Shown here one piece after another: positions 45,817 to 57,489 of a stretch of DNA of 64,000 bases; position 1 is the stretch's first letter; every line of letters starts with the position of its first letter. The notes below the pieces were generated by a model, which saw only the letters and a program-made list of their open reading frames with translations, did no database searches and was not told the origin of the DNA. The translations under genes were made by a program, and so were the position numbers. The DNA lies in the NCBI RefSeq assembly GCF_947179165.1, contig NC_077237.1:66261523-66325522 (forward strand), given 5' to 3'. Origin of the DNA: Solanum dulcamara (lineage: Eukaryota; Streptophyta; Magnoliopsida; Solanales; Solanaceae).

Positions 45817-46107
45817 AACTACGCAACAGTAATGGATACTTTGTCACATATATGCATCAACTAATTTGTGCTTCGTGCGGTATAAAAGACTTTAAATTTA
45901 TGATATCATTTTTCTACGCTCAATACCAAAAATGGGAAAAGAACAAATACCATATGAATATGCTAGCATATTAGAGATGGAGGCGTGCATGAAAAGATCT
46001 TACGAAATGGAATTGTATATTATACACAAGTCTTTATACATTTCAGGCTGCAAATCTCCATCATCTGAATTTGAAAACAAACCAATATATATTTGAATAT
46101 ATTGATG

Positions 46108-46110
<3 letters not shown>

Positions 46111-46153
<43 letters not shown>
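46111..46153. repeat. (TA)n microsatellite
   Basis: About 21 uninterrupted TA units. In copy 2 the matching place holds a SINE and another (TA)n tract (49167-49213). Confidence 0.95.
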
Positions 46154-46156
<3 letters not shown>

Positions 46157-46761
46157 AATTATTCTTCATTCAATGATGATACAATATTATCAAACAACAC
46201 TTGCATTATCCGTATGTAGAAGATAAAGGGAAAAGTGGAGATAAAATTTGGAAATTGGGATAAATGAAAAAAAAAAGAAGCTAAAGATGATTTATAATTA
46301 ATGGTAGTCACACAAAAATGAATAAAGAATAAATGCATATGTTTCACAATTTCAATGAGAAATCGTAAATCAGATAAAGATTGAGGATACGTTTGAGGGG
46401 AAACAAAGAAGACGTTTCTAAAAAAAACGTAATGCAACGTTTCAATCTTTTTTATACATGGTACTACTTAATATGAAGAAAGAGATTAATATTAATTATT
46501 AATTAATAGACATATTAGTGGGAGGTGAAAAGTTGATTACTTGAATTTAAAGACTTTTTGGGCTATTGAAAATAAATAAAATAAGTAGATAAGTTAAGGG
46601 AAAATGTCAAAACAAAGGAGAAAAATAATAAATATTCTATGCTTTAATTTTAATAGATATACATATATTGAGCAAACAAATACATTGTTAAGAATATATT
46701 CTATCATTTTGAGGAGAAAAGAGATTATTAATTAACCATATTTATAGAGGATTAAGTGTAA

Positions 46762-48500
46762 TGTAATGACCCTCCAAATTATTTTATTTAACTGTCTTGT
46801 TTTCGTTGTTTACAACATTTTTGTAGCGATACCGAGTCATTTATGACTTGTTGGCACTAACTGTTCGGTCGCCTGGTCATTCAGTTGAGATTAATGTCCG
46901 CTTCTGTATTTTGGAGCTTTTGGAACTTGAATAGTTAACTACGCTCAAAATGTCAGGTAAACGGCCTCAGAATGGAATTCTGACGGCTCCATAAGCTCCC
47001 TGAAGGGTCATTTTAGGCTAGTGACATGGTTGGCTCGAGTCCCGGGGCTTTTATTGCGAATTTGAACCATTAGGTGTTTTAGCTTTGAAGCCTTGACCTA
47101 AGTTTGACCTTGGTCAACATTCTTGGAAAACGTGCTTGAATGAGAATTTTATCAACATAGTTAGCTCTGGAATATCGAATTTGGTCTAGAACGATCCTTC
47201 GTACACTTTTCGAGGCCTCCGGTCTAACCCCAAGTCCCTTGTAGAAAATGGCTACAAACGATACTTAGGTGTGAGATCCACTTTTTATCAAAATGACCTC
47301 AATTAAAAGTTTCAACCATGTGTTGAGTCCGGAACATCGAATTTGGTGGGGTAGCATAGTTAGTTTGCGCGCACGGGATTTCGAACGAATTCTGAACACC
47401 CCATCGGAGAATTTTGAACTTGGCCAAACAAGTTAATGCTACTCAGTAGGTGCAGGCCATGTTTTCTCTTCCTGTTCATGTGCTCAGGGCCGCGATCGTT
47501 GTAGCCAATGAAATTGGCCTCCGCGTTCGCGGAGCCAAGGGCCACGTTCGCAGAGTCTTGGCAGTGACACTTCCGCATTTGCGTAGGCCATGCCGCATTC
47601 GCGGAGGACTATCCTTCTCTTCTTCATATTTGCGGGCAAGGTGCTAAATTCGTAGAGGTCTGGCTTTCGACCCTCCATGTTTGCGGGCTTCAATGGCTGT
47701 ATTTGCGGAGGTCTATTGTGTCTGGTCTTTTATTTAAAAGATAGATGCGATCAACTCTCTGCTCTAAACTTTAAAACTTGATAACTTTCTCATTTTAGCT
47801 CAAATAGGGTTATTCAAAGTCCCAGGTGTTCAGATAATCTGTAGATACGTGGGTGATCACTTAGGGAGTGTCGGGAAGCCTTCATTTGAGGTAATTTCTA
47901 GTGTTTGGTGGTTGCAATCCCCTAGCTTGTGTTCCTTAAATGGTGTTTTATGCATGTTGGGTTTGTGGGCTGTTCCGAGCCCCTGAATTGTGCTCCTCTT
48001 TGGGGACACAAGTTTGGGGATCTAATTAGGATATTTTGACGGAGTCAAATCCGAAATTCCATTTCGGCACATTCCCGTTTAGACTTCATAATTGGTCCAT
48101 CTCTGTTTTAAATATTTTTAGTGTCTAAACGACCGTATTAATGTTGTGATCCTATTTTTTATAGAGTAGAACCTTCAGAGGCAGTACGAAATAGATCAAA
48201 AGCTCTAGAGAAGTGATTTGGAGCTCGCATGGCCGGCCTAAAGTAGGTTACAACATCCCGACTTTTAAATTGAGCTTGGTTATGTGAATGTATGTTTGTT
48301 TGTGTGAATTAAGGGAGGGTATCTAGTTGATCATGTTTAGATTCCTAGAATCCATGTTTTGGGCCTACTTCGGGTAATTCGGGATCATTGGCATGTTATC
48401 TTCTTTATTATTGAGCATCTATACCGTGTGGTGTGACTTGTTATAGTTTGTGGTTGATGTTGGATCATGCTTGGCCTTAGTCTAGGCTTACACTAGTGTT
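46762..48500 (+). repeat. Truncated 5' part of element E LTR
   Basis: TGTAATGACCCTCC start, aligned with 49843 onward, cut at the duplication breakpoint. It contains a GC-rich word array (47510-47715) upstream of a TATA-like TATTTAAAAG at 47731. Confidence 0.85.
47510..47715. promoter_or_regulatory. Array of TTCGCGGAG-like words in element E LTR
   Basis: Words such as GCGTTCGCGGAGCC, ACGTTCGCAGAG, GCATTCGCGGAGG, TTTGCGGGC and ATTTGCGGAGG recur about every 20-30 bp. ATTCGCGG (47597-47604) matches the E2F consensus WTTSSCSS. Copy 2 has the same array at 50700-50910, with ATTCGCGG at 50719 and 50791. Regulatory meaning is inference. Confidence 0.55.
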
Positions 48501-49059
48501 GTTATTATTATTATTCAAACTACGCAATAGTAATGGATACTTTGTCACACATATGCATTAACTAATCCGTGCTTTGTGCAGTATAAAAGACTTTTTAAAT
48601 TTATGATATCATTTTTCTACACTCAATACCAAAAGTGGGGGAAAAAAACAAATACCGTATGAATATGTAAGCATAATAGAGATGGAGGCGTGCATAAAAA
48701 GATCTTACGAAATGGAATTGTATATTATACACAGGTCTTTATACAACTGGAATGCCATTAGATTTGGTCAATTGTCAAAAAAAATTATAACTGACTGCAA
48801 ATCTAGATGATAGCTACGCCAAGGATCTCTGTGTCCCATACATTTCACGCTGCAAATCTCCATCGTCTGAATTTGAAAACAAACCAATATATAGTTGAAT
48901 ATATTGATGAAATATGTGCATAAGATACTACTGAATAAAAATACAATATCACAAAATTACAAGAACAAATATATATATATACTCTCGTTATTTAATTTAC
49001 CATATCGCTTTGAACTTATTAACTTTTTAGCCTTATTTAACTTCTTTTTATGCTTTATT

Positions 49060-49163
49060 GAGCCGAGGGTCTCCCAGAAACAGCCGTCCTATCTTGGTAG
49101 GAGTAAGGTCTGCGTACACTTTACCCTCCCTAGACCCACATTGTGGGATTTCACTGGGTTGTT

Positions 49164-49213
<50 letters not shown>
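49060..49213 (+). mobile_element. SINE 3' body followed by (TA)n
   Basis: GAGCCGAGGGTCTCCCAGAA, TCTGCGTACACTTTACCC and GTGGGATTTCACTGGGTT match the SINE at 44097. The tail is short (GTTGTT) and runs into about 23 TA units. The element is absent at the matching place in copy 1. No clear target duplication. Confidence 0.75.
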
Positions 49214-49216
<3 letters not shown>

Positions 49217-50230
49217 TCATGCAATGATGCAAATCATCAGAATTATTCTTCATTCAATGATGATACAATGTTATCAAACAACATTTGCGTTATCCGTATG
49301 TAGATGATGAAAGGGAAAAGTGGAGATAAATTTGGAAATTGTGATCAATGAAAGAAAAAAGACTAAAGATGATTTATAATTAATGGTAGTCACACAAAAA
49401 TGAGTAAAGAATAAATGCATATGTTTCACAATTTCATTGAGAAATCATAAATCAGATAAAGATTGAGGAGCCGTTTTGGGGGAAACAAAGAAGACGTTTC
49501 TAAAAAACATAATGCAGCGTTTTAATATTTTTTTTATATATGGTACTAGTTAATATGAAGAAAGAGATTAATATTAATTATTAATTAATAGGCATATTAG
49601 TGGGAGGTGAAAAGTTGATTACTTGAATTTAAAGACTTTTTGGGCTATTAAAAATAAATAAAATACGTAGATAAGTTAAGGAAAATTATCAAAACAAAGG
49701 GAAAGATAATAAATATTCTATGCTTTAATTTTAATAGATATACATATATTGAGCAAACAAATACATTGTTAAGAATATATTCTATCATTTTGAGGAGAAA
49801 AGAGGCTATTAATTAACCATATTTACAGAGGATTAAGTGTAATGTAATGACCGTCCAAATTATTTTATGTAAAAGTCTTGTTTTCGTCGTTTATAAAGTT
49901 TGTGTAGCGACTCCGAGTTATTTATGACTTGTTGGCACTGAATGTTCGATCACCTGATCGTTCAATTGAGATTTATGTACGCTTCTGTGTTTTGGAGCTT
50001 TTGGAACTTGAATAGTTGACTGCGGTCAAAATGTCAGGTAAACGGCCTTAGAATGGAATTATAACGGTTCCATAAGTACCTGAAGGGTCATTTTAGGATA
50101 GTGACATGGTCGACTCGAGTCCCTAGGCTTTTGTTGCGAGTTTGAACCATTAGGCGTTTAGCGTTGAAGACCTAAGTTTGACCTTGGTCAACATTCTTGA
50201 AAAATGCACTTGAATGAGATTTATCAGCAT

Positions 50231-50510
50231 TGTTAGCTCTGAAATGTCGAATTTGGTCTAGAACAATCCTTTATGCACTTTTCGAAGCTTTTGGTCTAAC
50301 CCGAGTCCCTTGCAGGAAATGTCTCCAAATGATACTCAGGTGTGGGATCCACTTTTTATCAAAATGACCTTGTTAGCTCTGAAATGTCGAATTTGGTCTA
50401 GAACGATCCTTTATGCACTTTTCGAAGCTTCCGATCTAACCCCGAGTCCCTTGCAGGAAATGTTTACAAATGATACTCAGGTGTGGAATCCACTTTTTAT
50501 CAAAATGACC
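50231..50510. repeat. 140 bp tandem doubling within element E LTR
   Basis: Units 50231-50370 and 50371-50510 both begin TGTTAGCTCTGAAATGTCG and end TATCAAAATGACCT. Copy 1 of the segmental duplication has a single unit. Confidence 0.9.
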
Positions 50511-52017
50511 TCAATTAAAAATTTCAACTGCGTTGTTGAGTCCAGAAGCATAGTTAGTTTGTGCGCATGGAATTTCAAACGAATCCTGAGCATCCCATCA
50601 GAGAATTTTGAACTTGGCCAAACCAGCTAATGCAACTCAGCAGGTGCTGGTCATGTTTTCTCTTCCCATTCATGTGCTGAGGGTTGCGATCGCGATAGCC
50701 AATGAAATTTCCCTCCGTATTCGCGGAGCCTAGGGACACATTCGCAGAGTATTAACAGTGGCACTTCCGCATTTGTGTAGGATATGCCGCATTCGCGGAG
50801 GCCTGTCCCTATCTTCTTCATGTTTGCAGGCAAGGTGCTACATTCGTAAAGGTCTGGCTTTCGACCCTCCATGTTTGCGGGCTTCTATGGCTGTAATCGC
50901 GGAGTTCTATTATGTCTGATCTTTTACTTAAAAGATAAATGCGATCAACTCTCTGCTCCAAACTTTAAAACTTGATAGCTTTCTCATTTTAGCTCAAATA
51001 GGGTAATTCAAAGCCCTAGGTGTTCAGATAATTTGTGGATATGTGGATTATCACTTAGGGAGTGTCTGAAAGCCTTCGTTTGAGGTCATTTCTAGTGTTT
51101 GGTGGCTGCAATACCTTAGATTGTATTCCTTAAATGGTGTTTTTATGCATGTTGGGTTTGTGGGCTGTTCCAAGCCCCTGAATTGTGTTCCTCTTTGGGG
51201 ACACAAGTTTGGGTGTGTAATTAGGATATTTGACAGAGTCAATTCTGAAATGCCAGCTCGGCACATTCATGTTTAGACTTCAAAATTGGTCCATCTCTGT
51301 TTTAAGTATTTTTAGTGTCTAAACGATCGTATTAATGTTGTGATCCTATTTTTATAGAGTGGCACCATTTAGAGGCAGTAAGAAAGAGATCAAAAGCTCT
51401 GGAGAAGTTTTGGAGCTTGCTCGGTCGGCCTAAAGTAGGATACAACTTCCCGACTTTTAGATTAAGCTTGGATATGTAAATTTATTTTATTTGTGTTAAT
51501 TTAGGGAGGGTATCTTGTTGATCAGGTTTAGCTTCCTAAAATCCATATTTTAGGCCTACTTCAGGTAATTCGGGATCGTTGGCATGTTATCTTCTTTATT
51601 GTTGAGCATCCATACCTTGTGGTGTGACTTGTTATAGTTTGTTGTTGATGTTGGATCGTGCTTGGCCTTAGTCTAGGCTTACACTAGTGTTTGTCATAGA
51701 CTTGCATAGCTTGGAGCAATAAGCTTTAAAATCTCTTCGACGTTGCTTTGGACAGCTTAACTCCCTATAGCTTGTATAGCAGACTCAAGTCTAATAGTCT
51801 GAGCCTTAGCTAGGAAGTAACCCATCATTTGAGACCTTATATCCATAATTCCCTCTTTCTACCGGCTCTTGTGCACTTGATTCTTATTTTGAAGGCCCCT
51901 TATGAATTCTAGTTTGATTGGGTTTGGATATTGGAGTGATTTATTGATGGCATTCGATTTGGGGTTCTTCCTTTGACGCTTGTCTGGCCGTTGATCCTAA
52001 ATCTAGCCAACTCATCT

Positions 52018-52655
52018 CTATTCTCGGTTAAAGTCTTTGATTCATTCCACGGGTTACGATTAAAGTCCTCATCTATATTCTCAGCCTTGGTTAGAGTCCT
52101 TGGCTATCTGGTTAGATTCCTTGGCTATCTCCAGCCTTGGTTAGAGTCCTTGGCTATCTCCAGCCTTGGTTAGAGTCCTTGGCTATGTTAATCCTTGGTT
52201 AGAGTCCTTGGCTATCTCAATCCTTGGTTAGAGTCCTTGTCTCTCCTCATCCTTGGTTAGAATCCTTGCCTATTCTCAACCTTGGTTAGAGTCCTAAGAT
52301 ATCTTCATCCTTGGTTAGGGTCATTGACTATCTTCAGCCTTGGTTAGAGTCCTTGGCGCATCCTTCACCTTGGTTTGAGTCCTTGGTGTATATCTCACCT
52401 CGATTAGAGTCCCTAGCATACCAATAGCCCTAGTTAAAGTCCTTGGCCATCTTCAGCCTAGGTTAGAGTTTGTAATGCATACTTTGCCTTGGTTCGAGTC
52501 CTTGGTGTATCTCTCGCCTTGGTTAGAGTCCTTGGTGTACCAATAACCTTGGTTGGATTCCTTGACCCACTCTTCGCTTTGGTTAAAGTCCTTGACTCCT
52601 GTTCTGCTGTGATTAAAGTTCTTGGCGCTCAGTTGACTCGGTTCAAGTCCGTGCA
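52018..52655. repeat. Minisatellite of 29-31 bp units (about 19-20 copies) in element E LTR
   Basis: The unit is CCTTGGTTAGAGTCCTTGG plus 10-12 variable bases (CTATCTCCAG, TGTATCTCTCG). Copies are best conserved at 52085-52260 and decay outward. Unit length is not a multiple of three, so it is not a protein repeat, despite short open frames through it. Confidence 0.92.
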
Positions 52656-53393
52656 GGACCGTGATAATATTGGTAGTACCTTCAGATTCTCCTTGTAATT
52701 TTTAACTCTCCTGTGCACTTGTCGATCTTATAAGGGTCCATTTGGGTATTGCTTAACTTGCGTACGAATGTACCTTTTGGGCTTATGGGGGCTCAGATGG
52801 GTTTAGTTAGTTGTACCATCTTTCTTCCTATTCTTAGTACACTCATGTGCATTCCTGTTAGTTTCTCACCCTTGATTTTGGTTGTGTTTAAATTCTAGAA
52901 TTTCATATTACTTTTATTGTCCTTGCTCAGTCGGTCTATGATGCCTACTAAGTACCTATTGTTTTGGTACTCATAATACACTCTGCATTTGTTTTTATGA
53001 TGCAGGTCCGAGTACCAGCTATCAATATTAAGATCGAGGCTGTAATAGTCTGATTAGGAGACGAGGGTGATCACATGGCGTTCTGGACTTTAGTTGTCTC
53101 CTTATGTATATAGTGACTCGTCTTTTGCTTTTTGAAATAAGTCTTTGTTTTTGTGATCCACTTTTGGAACTTATATTTGTTTTGTAGTAGCTCTGTACAT
53201 GTGCCCTTTGGGTTTGGGGAGGGATCTTTTATTTATATATATATTTTGGCTGGTTTCTACTTATTTTTGTAACTTGGTTACTTTGGTTTAGTTTCTACCC
53301 TTATTCCTATTACTTGTAATTTGGGGATATAGGTCGGCTTACCTACTAGTGGGTTATAGTAAGTGGCATCATGACTCGAGAAATCGTGTCATA

Positions 53394-53405
53394 GGTATCA
53401 GAGCC
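53394..53405 (+). other. Primer-binding site of element E
   Basis: GGTATCAGAGCC, matching the iMet-complementary sequence from its second base, just after the LTR end. Confidence 0.75.
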
Positions 53406-53596
53406 TCAGGTTCACCGGTCTCATTTGTACAGAGCTAACATCTAGTAGAGTCATGTGGATCAATGTGGAGATGTCTGTAACTTATCTTCGGGAGGCTACA
53501 AGATGTTGTTAGGAAGATTTCCTATTTTGTATTGCTTTCGTGTAGTTTTTTTTAGGTTAGTTTCATGGAAACTAACTTGTTTCATTCTTTCATAGG

Positions 53597-53963
53597 ATGG
53601 CTCCTATACACGATACAAAGGCCGGGGGCGATGCTCTCGAGACCGAAGATAGAGCTCCAGCAAGGGGTAGAGGTCGACCCTAAGGTCGCGCGAGGGCCGC
53701 AACACCATCCCATAACCCAGATAGGACTCCAAAACTAGGGCAGTGCCTCAGGTAGCTTATATACCTCCACAACTGATGGGGTCAGAACCAACCCAGCCAC
53801 CACTCACACCAGCTATTTCTCCCAACCTTCAGCCCACCATTACTCAGTTTTTGACTGTACTAGTGGCATATGCAGCAGACTCCAACCCCAGCTCTAGTTA
53901 TGCTAGTACCGCAGGGTCAGACTGTACCAACAACTCTAGAGGTTCAGCCGCCACCGGTACCTG
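53597..53963 (+). pseudogene. Element E gag, N-terminal part
   Basis: The ATG at 53597 opens MAPIHDTKAGGDALETEDRA followed by ARGRGRP, the basic start of Tekay-type gags, with a stop soon after. Proline-rich text follows. Cut at 53963 by the solo LTR; the sequence resumes at 56893. Confidence 0.65.
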
Positions 53964-56887
53964 TGTCACGACCTAGCCCCGTGGGTCGTGACTAGTGTCC
54001 GAATTGGACACTCGTATACACACTTATTACCTATAGTCAATCGGCAGTTAAATATGATATAGGATTTATATGGGCAGCACGTCGTCTCAAACTGTCACTT
54101 ATATATATACCAAAATCACATGTTTCTTGGAGAGTCTTAATTGTCAAAAATAAGATAACATAATAGGTAAGCCGACAAGGCTTTCACTCCGAATGTAAAC
54201 GTACAAAAATATAAGCCATACTAGTACACCAGACAACATCTACATACAATCCACTCATATGTCTACAGACCTCTAAGAGGATTAACAATAGCATATGACG
54301 GGACAGGGCCCCGCCGTACCCCTAAATACACAAATATATATATTATAAGGATTAGTACCAAAAGTTTAAGCTCCGAGACAATGGAGCACTTCAAACCCGT
54401 TGAGTAGAATCCTAAGCTAGCGGCTCTCCAAAATGAGTATCTGTACCTACGGGCACGAAATGCAGCCCCCCGAAGAAGGGGGTCAGTACGAAATATGTAC
54501 CGAGTATATAAAGCATAAAATATCGTAAAGGAGATCACATCTGAAATAAAGATTCAGGAGTCAAGTATCATAATCAATAAATCACTGTACATGTGTCTTA
54601 TAAAATGAAGACATGCATATCATCATCATATATCGTACCTGGCCCGTTATGGGACTCGGTGTCACAATTATATCAATATATCATCATATGTATATATATA
54701 CCATACTCGGTCCTCTAGCAAGGGACTCGGTGAATAGAGTAGTGTACACTGATACCGTACCTGGCCCATTATGGGACTCGGTGCCATAATCATATCGTCA
54801 TATCATCATAATATCATATTATCATATCATGTACCCAGCCCTCTAGTAAGGGACTCGGTGAATAATGTAGTGGAATACATACATGATAACATACCCGGCC
54901 TATCGTAGGACTCGGTGAATAATACCATAACAATATGCACGAATAAGGTATCATTAGCAACCTTGTGAAATTTGATCATTATCGGAGACTTAATAGAATA
55001 AGCAAAACAGTCCATCATTTGAAAACCAAGACAATAGTCATTATGAATCACACCAATTATGATTATACTAAAATATGAATTATACCACAACATGAGTTAT
55101 ACCAACTAGGATGGCTGGAATCATACACATGAGTCAAGAATAACAATATAAATTTTGAAAATCAAGAACGGTAGCCATCCGAGTATATCTACGAATAAGA
55201 GTTTCTTTGGAATTTAAGCATACGTCATTCGTTCGTTTCATATGGATCATGCTAAAAGAAGAAAATGTTAACTTTACATACCTTTAGCGTTTATACGTAT
55301 ATGCTGTCCAATATTGTCTCAACCTATATTAAAACGTTAAGCACTATGGTTAAGCTATGGACAAGAATAAAACGTAGTCTATCGTTAGTAGGTTATTTCT
55401 AAAAAAAATTGGACAGCACCTCCCCTATACCGCTTACTTTTCCCACCTTCAAACCAGCCATATAATCATCAAAAAACATCAAAAATCCAAAATATTGACA
55501 CAAAATAAGATTTATTATTGACAATAAGCCTAGAATGTTTCCACCCGACTCATGTTACTAAAACAGTAAATTCGGAAAGCCGAGTACCTCAAGTTGTATC
55601 TAAATTTTAAAAATGAAAATGGCAAAAATGGACTTTATGACCTTCATGAAACATTTAGATCTCTATCTTAAGTTTCCCATGCAAAAGAAATCCACTCAAA
55701 ACTCATTTTCTACAAAGAGATATCATCAAAACACTAACAGGTATACATGAGGGATTTTTGCAATCCAGAATCTGGACAGAATTTGTCTTATGATTCATCC
55801 TCATTTTTCGATATAATAACAGCATATATAGACTACAACATAAACATAAGAGTTGTAGGTACGTGTATTATATTTCCAAAACATATTTAATATCTAAAAT
55901 CGAAGGTCTACACAATGAGATATTCCAGAATTACTACCAGCTACTCAATTCCAAAAACTGGTTTGAACATTCACAATCTTCATACATCTTTTTCCTCCAA
56001 ATTCAAGAACAACAACTCATCAACAACATAAAAACAACATCAACCATTATTATACATCATCACTAAGATAATTCCATCCATTTAAGCTACCTAAAACAAC
56101 CCTTTAACCCATAAATCTCAACAAATCACCAAACTAGTTTATAACACTATTTTCTCCGTTCTAATCCGTTAAAACTCTAACTAAACTTGTTAACAATGAA
56201 AAGGAGACTTTAATATTACCTTAAATTTGCAGCACCACATAAAATCTTCTCCTTATTGGATGATATCTAGTTCAAATTGAAGCCAATGCGACGTACAACA
56301 ATTTTCTCTTTAAGAGCTTTGAGATTCGGGGCTTTAATTGTGGTAGATGTTGGTGTTTCTCTCTAGCTTTCCCTTCTCTTACTCTTTCTGGAAATTTCCA
56401 GATATTTCTTGGTCTAAAGTATGAAGGAAGAGATAAAAATTAGATTAATTTCGTAGGTATTGGGCCTGACCCGAATTAGAATTGGGTTGGGCCGAATTCA
56501 CTATTTAGCTTGGCCTATCAGACTTAAAACGTCTATATCTTATTACTCCGATATCACATTTTGTTCCACGACCTATGGTTGGAAAGATATTTCAATTACC
56601 TACAACTTTCATTTTGAGAGCTTTCCCAAATTCCCAAATTCTAAAGAGGTTATGGCCTCCCAAAGTTGGCTTACCCGAAACGTGACTTTAAGAAAAAAAC
56701 ATTTGATGGCTTCTACTTTGATTTGGCTCAAGGGTCCTTCTTGAGATGTATTTTACTTCACATAAATTATTCAAATAACTTGGCATCTATAACAAATCAT
56801 GTCCTTTTAAAATTCAAAATTAAAAGTCCTTGAATTTATAATCGTTAGCTTACGAATAATCCAGATGCAAAAATATAGAATGTAACA
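53964..56887 (-). repeat. Solo gypsy LTR in element E gag (2.9 kb)
   Basis: Plus-strand ends are TGTCACGACC and GAATGTAACA, with a perfect 5 bp duplication acctg (53959-53963 and 56888-56892). There is no internal domain, so it is a solo LTR left by LTR-LTR recombination. Minus orientation is inferred because the minus strand ends in GGTCGTGACA, the usual 3' end before a primer site. Confidence 0.85.
54636..54925. repeat. Five-unit array around GGGACTCGGTG in the solo LTR
   Basis: Units near 54636, 54702, 54757, 54832 and 54890 read, with variation, TACCTGGCCCRTTATGGGAC then TCGGTG. Two sub-types alternate (TGGCCCATTATGGGACTCGG and CCCTCTAGTAAGGGACTCGG); each contains a small inverted pair (CCC...GGG). 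Confidence 0.8.
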
Positions 56888-56892
56888 ACCTG

Positions 56893-57480
56893 TCATTCTC
56901 CAGCCAAATATTATGGATACAGTCATGCCTTTACAGTAGCAGAAGATGGTCGGAGTGTTTTTGAGATTTTCATGTCAAAGTTTTCTAAGGCAATTGGGGA
57001 GGATGCCCGTGAGGTTTGAGAATCCAACTTCAGATTGAGACCTAGTCTATGGTGTCGGCCGACCATTTATTTCTTCATATATTTGACCATGTCCATACAC
57101 TTGAGAAGCTCCATTATGAGGCCCACTAGGGCAGCAACAAGAGGGTTTAGTATGAGGACAACTACAACAGGTCCCATCCCGGGCCCAAGGATTCATTTGA
57201 TAGGCCCCGCTAGAGGTTTCAGTAGGGTCAGTCCAACTAGATAGTCAAGGCCTCTCTACATGCTTCAGAGGGAAATCAGCACTATTAGAGTGGTTCTAGT
57301 TCTGGCTCGAGTCAGAGCCGAGGAGATTCACTATCTGGTACTTTAGGCTATAGTGGCCATTCATTTGCTGCTAGATCTGTTTGAGTTGTTTGTGGGGATG
57401 GTGCAGGCATCCTATGCATAGGGTGTGTGTTGAAAGCCTTTGGCTGTGCTGTTGTGTGTTTTTACCCCATTGGGTGAGTC
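56893..57480 (+). pseudogene. Element E gag, C-terminal remnant
   Basis: Resumes in the same gag after the solo LTR (QKMVGVFLRF; later a GRSRGF and SGSSSGSSQ-like low-complexity part near 57130-57320). Frames are broken; the zinc knuckle was not recognised. Confidence 0.55.
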
Positions 57481-57489
57481 TTTAGTTGT

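Larger units (their letters stand above)
45817..48500. repeat. Tandem segmental duplication, copy 1
   Basis: From AACTACGCAACAGTAATGG to CTTACACTAGTGTT. It contains about 945 bp of flanking AT-rich DNA, a (TA)n tract and the first 1.7 kb of a gypsy LTR beginning TGTAATGACC at 46762. The same order recurs at 48518. The junction to copy 2 is a 17 bp T/A-rich filler (TTATTATTATTATT) at 48501-48517. Confidence 0.9.
48518..51691. repeat. Tandem segmental duplication, copy 2
   Basis: Direct copy of 45817-48500, about 490 bp longer. Extra material: about 110 bp near 48745-48850, a stretch with a SINE and (TA)n near 48925-49230, and an internal 140 bp doubling at 50231-50510. It continues past the breakpoint into the rest of the LTR, so this copy carries the original 5' LTR of element E. 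Confidence 0.88.
49843..53391 (+). repeat. Element E 5' LTR (3.55 kb)
   Basis: TGTAATGACCGTCC to ATCGTGTCA. Unusually long, in part because of the 140 bp tandem doubling and a minisatellite of roughly 640 bp. The TATA-like site is near 50923 (TTTACTTAAAAG), after the GC-rich word array at 50700-50910. Confidence 0.82.

Noticed and set aside
49058..49303. Open frame encoding a long Ile-Tyr repeat
   Set aside because: It is a translation of a SINE tail and the (TA)n microsatellite.
52489..52698. Open frame with repeated VRVLG and LVRVL
   Set aside because: Read-through of a minisatellite whose unit length is not a multiple of three.
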